DNA from: Bathymodiolus brooksi | Taxonomy: Eukaryota; Mollusca; Bivalvia; Mytilida; Modiolidae | DNA length: 64,000 nt | Reading direction: 5' to 3' | Assembly: GCA_963680875.1 (NCBI GenBank) | Contig: OY804576.1 | Coordinates: 78,001,668-78,065,667, forward strand | Shown: in pieces, positions 54,553 through 64,000 of the stretch | Layout of the letters: each line of letters starts with the position of its first letter | How positions within the stretch are numbered: position 1 is the first letter of the stretch | Notes under the pieces: model-generated | The model's input: only the letters and a program-made list of their open reading frames with translations | What the model was told of the DNA's origin: nothing | Databases searched by the model: none | Made by a program: the position numbers and the translations under genes

Positions 54553-57500
54553 AGTGGGATTCATGTAAATTTAAGTTATATCAGGTTTTTAGTGGGATTC
54601 ATGTAAGGTTTAAGTTCTATCAGGTTTTTAGTGGGATTCATGTAAGGTTTAGGTTCTATCAGGTTTTTAGTGGGGTTCATGTAGTTTAGGTTCTATCAGG
54701 TTTTTAGTGGGATTCATGTAAGGTTTAGGTTCTATCAGGTTTTTAGTGGGATTCATGTAAGGTTTAGGTTCTATCAGATTTTTAGTGGGATTCATGTAAG
54801 GTTTAGGTTCTATCAGGTTTTTAGTGGGATTCATGTAAGGTTTAGGTTCTATCAGGTTTTTATTGGGATTCATGTAAATTTAAGTTATATCAGGTTTTTA
54901 GTGGGATTCATGTAAGGTTTAGGTTCTATCAGGTTTTTAGTGGGATTCATGTAAGGTTTAGGTTCTATCAGGTTTTTATTGGGATTCATGTAGTTTAGGT
55001 TCTATCAGGTTTTTAGTGGGGTTCATGTAGTTTAGATTCTATCAGGGTTTTAGTGGGATTCATGTAAGGTTTAGGTTCTATCAGGTTTTTATTGGGATTC
55101 ATGTAAATTTAAGTTATATCAGGTTTTTAGTGGGATTCATGTAAGGTTAAGGTTCTATCAGGTTTTTAGTGGGGTTCATGTAAGGTTTAGGTTCTATCAG
55201 GTTTTTATTGGGATTCATGTAAATTTAAGTTATATCAGGTTTTTAGTGGGATTCATGTAAGGTTTAGGTTCTATCAGGTTTTTAGTGGGATTCATGTAAG
55301 GTTTAGGTTCTATCAGCTTTTTAGTGGGATTCATGTAAGGTTTAGGTTCTATCAGGTTTTTAGTGGGATTCATGTAAGGTTTAGGTTCTATCAGGTTTTT
55401 AGTGGTATTCATGTAAGGTTTAGGTTCTATCAGGTTTTTATTGGGATTCATGTAAATTTAAGTTATATCAGGATTTTAGTGGGATTCATGTAAGGTTTAG
55501 GTTCTATCAGGTTTTTATTGGGATTCATGTAGTTTAGGTTCTATCAGGTTTTTAGTGGGGTTCATGTAGTTTAGATTCTATCAGGTTTTTAGTGGGATTC
55601 ATGTAAGGTTTAGGTTCTATCAGGTTTTTATTGGGATTCATGTAAATTTAAGCTATATCAGGTTTTTAGTGGGATTCATGTAAGGTTTAGGTTCTATCAG
55701 GTTTTTAGTGTGGTTCATGTAAGGTTTAGGTTCTATCAGGTTTTTATTGGGATTCATGTAAATTTAAGTTATATCAGGTTTTTAGTGGGATTCATGTAAG
55801 GTTTAGGTTCTATCAGGTTTATAGTGGGATTCATGTAAGGTTTAGGTTCTATCAGGTTTTTATTGGGATTCATGTAAAGTTTAGGTTCTATCAGGTTTTT
55901 AGTGGGATTCATGTAAGGTTTAGGTTCTATTAGGTTTTTAGTGGGATTCATGTAAGGTTTAGGTTCTATCAGGTTTTTAGTGGGATTCATGTAAATTTAA
56001 GTTATATCAGGTTTTTAGTGGGATTCATGTAAGGTTTAAGTTCTATCAGGTTTTTAGTGGGATTCATGTAAGGTTTAGGTTCTATCAGGTTTTTAGTGCG
56101 GTTCATGTAGTTTATGTTCTATCAGGTTTTTAGTGGGATTCATGTAAGGTTTAGGTTCTATCAGGTTTTTATTGGGATTCATGTAAATTTAAGTTATATC
56201 AGGTTTTTAGTGGGATTCATGTAAGGTTTAGGTTCTATCAGGTTTTTAGTGGGATTCATGTAAGGTTTAGGTTCTATCAGGTTTTTATTGGGATTCATGT
56301 AGTTTAGGTTCTATCAGGTTTTTAGTGGGGTTCATGTAGTTTAGATTCTATCAGGGTTTTAGTGGGATTCATGTAAGGTTTAGGTTCTATCAGGTTTTTA
56401 TTGGGATTCATGTAAATTTAAGTTATATCAGGTTTTTAGTGGGATTCATGTAAGGTTAAGGTTCTATCAGGTTTTTAGTGGGGTTCATGTAAGGTTTAGG
56501 TTCTATCAGGTTTTTATTGGGATTCATGTAAATTTAAGATATATCAGGTTTTTAGTGGGATTCATGTAAGGTTTAGGTTCTATCAGGTTTTTAGTGGGAT
56601 TCATGTAAGGTTTAGGTTCTATCAGCTTTTTAGTGGGATTCATGTAAGGTTTAGGTTCTATCAGGTTTTTAGTGGGATTCATGTAAGGTTTAGGTTCTAT
56701 CAGGTTTTTAGTGGTATTCATGTAAGGTTTAGGTTCTATCAGGTTTTTATTGGGATTCATGTAAATTTAAGTTATATCAGGTTTTTAGTGGGATTCATGT
56801 AAGGTTTAGGTTCTATCAGGTTTTTATTGGGATTCATGTAGTTTAGGTTCTATCAGGTTTTTAGTGGGGTTCATGTAGTTTAGATTCTATCAGGTTTTTA
56901 GTGGGATTCATGTAAGGTTTAGGTTCTATCAGGTTTTTATTGGGATTCATGTAAATTTAAGCTATATCAGGTTTTTAGTGGGATTCATGTAAGGTTTAGG
57001 TTCTATCAGGTTTTTAGTGTGGTTCATGTAAGGTTTAGGTTCTATCAGGTTTTTATTGGGATTCATGTAAATTTAAGTTATATCAGGTTTTTAGTGGAAT
57101 TCATGTAAGGTTTAGGTTCTATCAGGTTTATAGTGGGATTCATGTAAGGTTTAGGTTCTATCAGGTTTTTATTGGGATTCATGTAAATTTAAGTTATCAG
57201 GTTTTTAGTGGGATTCATGTAAGGTTTAGGTTCTATCAGGTTTTTATTGGGATTCATGTAAAGTTTAGGTTCTATCAGGTTTTTAGTGGGATTCATGTAA
57301 GGTTTAGGTTCTATCAGGTTTTTAGTGGGATTCATGTAAGGTTTAGGTTCTATCAGGTTTTTAGTGGGATTCATGTATGGTTTAGGTTCTATCAGGTTTT
57401 TAGTGGGATTCAAGTAAGGTTTAGGTTCTATCAGGTTTTTAGTGGGATTCATGTAAGGTTTAGGTTCTATCAGGTTTTTATTGGGATTCATGTAAATTTA

Positions 57501-60500
57501 AGTTATATCAGGTTTTTAGTGGGATTCATGTAAAGTTTAGGTTCTATCAGGTTTTTAGTGGGATTCATGTAAGGTTTAGGTTCTATCAGGTTTTTATTGG
57601 GATTCATGTAAATTTAAGTTATATCAGGTTTTTAGTGGGATTCATGTAAGGTTTAAGTTCTATCAGGTTTTTAGTGGGATTCATGTAAGGTTTAGGTTCT
57701 ATCAGGTTTTTAGTGGGGTTCATGTAGTTTAGGTTCTATCAGGTTTTTAGTGGGATTCATGTAAGGTTTAGGTTCTATCAGGTTTTTAGTGGGATTCATG
57801 TGAAGTTTATCTTCTATCAGGTTTTTAGTGGGGTTCATGTAAAGTTTAAGTTCTATCAGGTTTTTAGTGGGATTCATGTAAGGTTTAGGTTCTATCATGT
57901 TTTTAGTGGGATTCATGTAAGGTTTAGGTTCTATCAGGTTTTTAGTGGGATTCATGTAAGGTTTAGGTTCTATCAGGTTTTTAGTGGGATTCATGTAAGG
58001 TTTAGGTTCTATCAGGTTTTTATTGGGATTCATGTAAATTTAAGTTATATCAGGTTTTTAGTGGGATTCATGTAAGGTTTAGGTTCTATCAGGTTTTTAG
58101 TGGGGTTCATGTAAGGTTTAGGTTCTATCAGGTTTTTATTGGGATTCATGTAAATTTAAGTTATATCAGGTTTTTAGTGGGATTCATGTAAGGTTTAGGT
58201 TCTATCAGGTTTTTAGTGGGATTCATGTAAGGTTTAGGTTCTATCAGGTTTTTATTGGGATTCATGTAAATTTAAGATATATCAGGTTTTTAGTGGGATT
58301 CATGTAAGGTTTAGGTTCTATCAGGTTTTTAGTGGGATTCATGTAAGGTTTAGGTTCTATCAGCTTTTTAGTGGGATTCATGTAAGGTTTAGGTTCTATC
58401 AGGTTTTTAGTGGGATTCATGTAAGGTTTAGGTTCTATCAGGTTTTTAGTAGGATTCATGTAAATTTAAGTTATATCAGGTTTTTAGTGGGATTCATGTA
58501 AGGTTTAAGTTCTATCAGGTTTTTAGTGGGATTCATGTAAGGTTTAGGTTCTATCAGGTTTTTAGTGCGGTTCATGTAGTTTAGGTTCTATCAGGTTTTT
58601 AGTGGGATTCATGTAAGGTTTAGGTTCTATCAGGTTTTTAGTGGGATTCATGTAAGGTTTAGGTTCTATCAGGTTTTTATTGGGATTCATGTAAATTTAA
58701 GCTATATCAGGTTTTTAGTGGGATTCATGTAAGGTTTAGGTTCTATCAGGTTTTTAGTGGGATTCATGTAAGGTTTAGGTTCTATCAGGTTTTTATTGGG
58801 ATTCATGTAGTTTAGGTTCTATCAGGTTTTTAGTGGGGTTCATGTAGTTTAGATTCTATCAGGGTTTTAGTGGGATTCATGTAAGGTTTAGGTTCTATCA
58901 GGTTTTTATTGGGATTCATGTAAATTTAAGTTATCAGGTTTTTAGTGGGATTCATGTAAGGTTTAGGTTCTATCAGGTTTTTATTGGGATTCATGTAAAG
59001 TTTAGGTTCTATCAGGTTTTTAGTGGGATTCATGTAAGGTTTAGGTTCTATCAGGTTTTTAGTGGGATTCATGTAAGGTTTAGGTTCTATCAGGTTTTTA
59101 TTGGGATTCATGTAAATTTAAGTTATATCAGGTTTTTAGTGGGATTCATGTAAGGTTTAGGTTCTATCAGGTTTTTAGTGGGATTCATGTAAGGTTTAGG
59201 TTCTATCAGGTTTTTATTGGGATTCATGTAAATTTAAGTTATATCAGGTTTTTAGTGGGATTCATGTAAGGTTTAAGTTCTATCAGGTTTTTAGTGGGAT
59301 TCATGTAAGGTTTAGGTTCTATCAGGTTTTTAGTGGGATTCATGTAAGGTTTAGGTTCTATCAGGTTTTTATTGGGATTCATGTAAATTTAAGTTATATC
59401 AGGTTTTTAGTGGGATTCATGTAAGGTTTAGGTTCTATCAGGTTTTTATTGGGATTCATGTAGTTTAGGTTCTATCAGGTTTTTAGTGGGGTTCATGTAG
59501 TTTAGATTCTATCAGGTTTTTAGTGGGATTCATGTAAGGTTTAGGTTCTATCAGGTTTTTATTGGGATTCATGTAAATTTAAGCTATATCAGGTTTTTAG
59601 TGGGATTCATGTAAGGTTTAGGTTCTATCAGGTTTTTAGTGTGGTTCATGTAAGGTTTAGGTTCTATCAGGTTTTTATTGGGATTCATGTAAATTTAAGT
59701 TATATCAGGTTTTTAGTGGGATTCATGTAAGGTTTAGGTTCTATCAGGTTTATAGTGGGATTCATGTAAGGTTTAGGTTCTATCAGGTTTTTATTGGGAT
59801 TCATGTAAAGTTTAGGTTCTATCAGGTTTTTAGTGGGATTCATGTAAGGTTTAGGTTCTATCAGGTTTTTAGTGGGATTCATGTAAGGTTTAGGTTCTAT
59901 CAGGTTTTTAGTGGGATTCATGTAAATTTAAGTTATATCAGGTTTTTAGTGGGATTCATGTAAGGTTTAAGTTCTATCAGGTTTTTAGTGGGATTCATGT
60001 AAGGTTTAGGTTCTATCAGGTTTTTAGTGCGGTTCATGTAGTTTATGTTCTATCAGGTTTTTAGTGGGATTCATGTAAGGTTTAGGTTCTATCAGGTTTT
60101 TATTGGGATTCATGTAAATTTAAGTTATATCAGGTTTTTAGTGGGATTCATGTAAGGTTTAGGTTCTATCAGGTTTATAGTGGGATTCATGTAAGGTTTA
60201 GGTTCTATCAGGTTTTTATTGGGATTCATGTAAAGTTTAGGTTCTATCAGGTTTTTAGTGGGATTCATGTAAGGTTTAGGTTCTATCAGGTTTTTAGTGG
60301 GATTCATGTAAGGTTTAGGTTCTATCAGGTTTTTAGTGGGATTCATGTAAATTTAAGTTATATCAGGTTTTTAGTGGGATTCATGTAAGGTTTAAGTTCT
60401 ATCAGGTTTTTAGTGGGATTCATGTAAGGTTTAGGTTCTATCAGGTTTTTAGTGCGGTTCATGTAGTTTATGTTCTATCAGGTTTTTAGTGGGATTCATG

Positions 60501-63500
60501 TAAGGTTTAGGTTCTATCAGGTTTTTATTGGGATTCATGTAAATTTAAGTTATATCAGGTTATTAGTGGGATTCATGTAAGGTTTAGGTTCTATCAGGTT
60601 TTTAGTGGGATTCATGTAAGGTTTAGGTTCTATCAGGTTTTTATTGGGATTCATGTAGTTTAGGTTCTATCAGGTTTTTAGTGGGGTTCATGTAGTTTAG
60701 ATTCTATCAGGGTTTTAGTGGGATTCATGTAAGGTTTAGGTTCTATCAGGTTTTTATTGGGATTCATGTAAATTTAAGTTATATCAGGTTTTTAGTGGGA
60801 TTCATGTAAGGTTAAGGTTCTATCAGGTTTTTAGTGGGGTTCATGTAAGGTTTAGGTTCTATCAGGTTTTTATTGGGATTCATGTAAATTTAAGTTATAT
60901 CAGGTTTTTAGTGGGATTCATGTAAGGTTTAGGTTCTATCAGGTTTTTAGTGGGATTCATGTAAGGTTTAGGTTCTATCAGGTTTTTAGTGGGATTCATG
61001 TAAGGTTTAGGTTCTATCAGGTTTTTATTGGGATTCATGTAAATTTAAGTTATATCAGGTTTTTAGTGGGATTCATGTAAGGTTTAGGTTCTATCAGGTT
61101 TTTAGTGGGATTCATGTAAGGTTTAGGTTCTATCAGGTTTTTATTGGGATTCATGTAAATTTAAGTTATATCAGGTTTTTAGTGGGATTCATGTAAGGTT
61201 TAAGTTCTATCAGGTTTTTAGTGGGATTCATGTAAGGTTTAGGTTCTATCAGGTTTTTAGTGGGATTCATGTAAGGTTTAGGTTCTATCAGGTTTTTATT
61301 GGGATTCATGTAAATTTAAGTTATATCAGGTTTTTAGTGGGATTCATGTAAGGTTTAGGTTCTATCAGGTTTTTATTGGGATTCATGTAGTTTAGGTTCT
61401 ATCAGGTTTTTAGTGGGGTTCATGTAGTTTAGATTCTATCAGGTTTTTAGTGGGATTCATGTAAGGTTTAGGTTCTATCAGGTTTTTATTGGGATTCATG
61501 TAAATTTAAGCTATATCAGGTTTTTAGTGGGATTCATGTAAGGTTTAGGTTCTATCAGGTTTTTAGTGTGGTTCATGTAAGGTTTAGGTTCTATCAGGTT
61601 TTTATTGGGATTCATGTAAATTTAAGTTATATCAGGTTTTTAGTGGGATTCATGTAAGGTTTAGGTTCTATCAGGTTTATAGTGGGATTCATGTAAGGTT
61701 TAGGTTCTATCAGGTTTTTATTGGGATTCATGTAAAGTTTAGGTTCTATCAGGTTTTTAGTGGGATTCATGTAAGGTTTAGGTTCTATCAGGTTTTTAGT
61801 GGGATTCATGTAAGGTTTAGGTTCTATCAGGTTTTTAGTGGGATTCATGTAAATTTAAGTTATATCAGGTTTTTAGTGGGATTCATGTAAGGTTTAAGTT
61901 CTATCAGGTTTTTAGTGGGATTCATGTAAGGTTTAGGTTCTATCAGGTTTTTAGTGCGGTTCATGTAGTTTATGTTCTATCAGGTTTTTAGTGGGATTCA
62001 TGTAAGGTTTAGGTTCTATCAGGTTTTTATTGGGATTCATGTAAATTTAAGTTATATCAGGTTTTTAGTGGGATTCATGTAAGGTTTAGGTTCTATCAGG
62101 TTTATAGTGGGATTCATGTAAGGTTTAGGTTCTATCAGGTTTTTATTGGGATTCATGTAAAGTTTAGGTTCTATCAGGTTTTTAGTGGGATTCATGTAAG
62201 GTTTAGGTTCTATCAGGTTTTTAGTGGGATTCATGTAAGGTTTAGGTTCTATCAGGTTTTTAGTGGGATTCATGTAAATTTAAGTTATATCAGGTTTTTA
62301 GTGGGATTCATGTAAGGTTTAAGTTCTATCAGGTTTTTAGTGGGATTCATGTAAGGTTTAGGTTCTATCAGGTTTTTAGTGCGGTTCATGTAGTTTATGT
62401 TCTATCAGGTTTTTAGTGGGATTCATGTAAGGTTTAGGTTCTATCAGGTTTTTATTGGGATTCATGTAAATTTAAGTTATATCAGGTTTTTAGTGGGATT
62501 CATGTAAGGTTTAGGTTCTATCAGGTTTTTAGTGGGATTCATGTAAGGTTTAGGTTCTATCAGGTTTTTATTGGGATTCATGTAGTTTAGGTTCTATCAG
62601 GTTTTTAGTGGGGTTCATGTAGTTTAGATTCTATCAGGGTTTTAGTGGGATTCATGTAAGGTTTAGGTTCTATCAGGTTTTTATTGGGATTCATGTAAAT
62701 TTAAGTTATATCAGGTTTTTAGTGGGATTCATGTAAGGTTAAGGTTCTATCAGGTTTTTAGTGGGGTTCATGTAAGGTTTAGGTTCTATCAGGTTTTTAT
62801 TGGGATTCATGTAAATTTAAGTTATATCAGGTTTTTAGTGGGATTCATGTAAGGTTTAGGTTCTATCAGGTTTTTAGTGGGATTCATGTAAGGTTTAGGT
62901 TCTATCAGCTTTTTAGTGGGATTCATGTAAGGTTTAGGTTCTATCAGGTTTTTAGTGGTATTCATGTAAGGTTTAGGTTCTATCAGGTTTTTATTGGGAT
63001 TCATGTAAATTTAAGTTATATCAGGTTTTTAGTGGGATTCATGTAAGGTTTAGGTTCTATCAGGTTTTTATTGGGATTCATGTAGTTTAGGTTCTATCAG
63101 GTTTTTAGTGGGGTTCATGTAGTTTAGATTCTATCAGGTTTTTAGTGGGATTCATGTAAGGTTTAGGTTCTATCAGGTTTTTATTGGGATTCATGTAAAT
63201 TTAAGCTATATCAGGTTTTTAGTGGGATTCATGTAAGGTTTAGGTTCTATCAGGTTTTTAGTGTGGTTCATGTAAGGTTTAGGTTCTATCAGGTTTTTAT
63301 TGGGATTCATGTAAATTTAAGTTATATCAGGTTTTTAGTGGGATTCATGTAAGGTTTAGGTTCTATCAGGTTTATAGTGGGATTCATGTAAGGTTTAGGT
63401 TCTATCAGGTTTTTATTGGGATTCATGTAAATTTAAGTTATCAGGTTTTTAGTGGGATTCATGTAAGGTTTAGGTTCTATCAGGTTTTTATTGGGATTCA

Positions 63501-64000
63501 TGTAAAGTTTAGGTTCTATCAGGTTTTTAGTGGGATTCATGTAAGGTTTAGGTTCTATCAGGTTTTTAGTGGGATTCATGTAAGGTTTAGGTTCTATCAG
63601 GTTTTTAGTGGGATTCATGTATGGTTTAGGTTCTATCAGGTTTTTAGTGGGATTCAAGTAAGGTTTAGGTTCTATCAGGTTTTTAGTGGGATTCATGTAA
63701 GGTTTAGGTTCTATCAGGTTTTTATTGGGATTCATGTAAATTTAAGTTATATCAGGTTTTTAGTGGGATTCATGTAAAGTTTAGGTTCTATCAGGTTTTT
63801 AGTGGGATTCATGTAAGGTTTAGGTTCTATCAGCTTTTTAGTGGGATTCATGTAAGGTTTAGGTTCTATCAGGTTTTTAGTGGGATTCATGTAAGGTTTA
63901 GGTTCTATCAGGTTTTTAGTGGTATTCATGTAAGGTTTAGGTTCTATCAGGTTTTTATTGGGATTCATGTAAATTTAAGTTATATCAGGTTTTTAGTGGG
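54553..64000 (+). repeat. 39-bp minisatellite with higher-order structure, runs off window
   Basis: The basic unit is 39 bp (AGGTTTTTAGTGGGATTCAT then GTAAGGTTTAGGTTCTATC). Variants of 37 and 38 bp contain GTAGTTTAGG or GTAAATTTAAGTTATATC. Variant units recur in a fixed order, giving blocks repeated at 425 bp (59700 and 60125; 61627 and 62052) and at 1927 bp (59700 and 61627). Another block recurs 6244 bp apart (57189 and 63433). The reverse strand of one unit reads as 13 codons (MNPTKNLIEPKPY), but variant units break the frame with stops and frameshifts, so it is not treated as a gene. The plus strand is nearly depleted of C. Confidence 0.97.

Noticed and set aside
54667..63968. Many 60-107-codon frames with MNPTKNLIEPKPY repeats
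   Set aside because: They are read-outs of the 39-bp minisatellite and are broken by unit-length variants; no start context, splice sites or non-repeat sequence.
52600..64000. CRISPR array
   Set aside because: Units are contiguous tandem repeats without unique spacers, in a eukaryotic genome.
54553..64000. Telomeric repeat, because of TTTAGG in the unit
   Set aside because: TTTAGG occurs once per 39 bp rather than in tandem, so it is a minisatellite and not a telomere.

Overview
This window is animal nuclear DNA. It is AT-rich, intron-rich and crowded with repeats. It has no bacterial operons, CRISPR arrays or rRNA. The repeat families (short tRNA-derived SINEs, a second SINE-like family ending in a TATAACTGAAATATTG-type tail, many palindromic MITEs) and the gene structure suggest a lophotrochozoan, most likely a mollusc. 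That assignment is inference from repeat style, not from a database match.

The one clear host gene is a transmembrane channel-like (TMC) gene on the minus strand. Eleven consecutive coding exons run from 44900 down to a stop codon at 17773. Every one has consensus splice sites and every junction keeps the reading frame. They cover the TMC protein from the second membrane segment through the CWET signature to the cytoplasmic C-terminus. A probable first coding exon lies at 49645-49714. Two oddities sit at the 5' end: an in-frame TGA inside the 44584-44900 exon, and no visible exon for the first membrane segment. An in-frame 54-bp minisatellite also copies the splice acceptor of the 43253-43397 exon three more times.

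The left part (1-17770) is mostly non-coding: a 1.4-kb polypyrimidine tract, SINEs, MITEs, a 1.5-kb hAT-like element and two possible terminal exons of an unidentified plus-strand gene (8063-8131 and 9525-9685). The TMC introns hold a 2.3-kb element with its own satellite, a 3.1-kb composite flanked by 200-bp inverted repeats that contains a deleted hAT copy with a ZNF862-like zinc-finger fragment, a 3.7-kb array of related repeat segments, and many SINEs.

The putative first intron carries a 5'-truncated non-LTR retrotransposon (46740-49590) with an uninterrupted endonuclease/reverse-transcriptase frame. Beyond the gene (50-52.6 kb) lie two decayed non-LTR fragments. One of them is split by an 884-bp terminal-inverted-repeat insertion.

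The right end (52.6-64 kb) is satellite DNA. A 25-bp repeat forms two head-to-head arrays. It is followed by more than 9.4 kb of a 39-bp minisatellite with higher-order structure, which runs off the window. No coordinated multi-gene system is visible. The most useful points are the TMC gene and its irregularities, the nested insertions, and the origin and organisation of the satellites.
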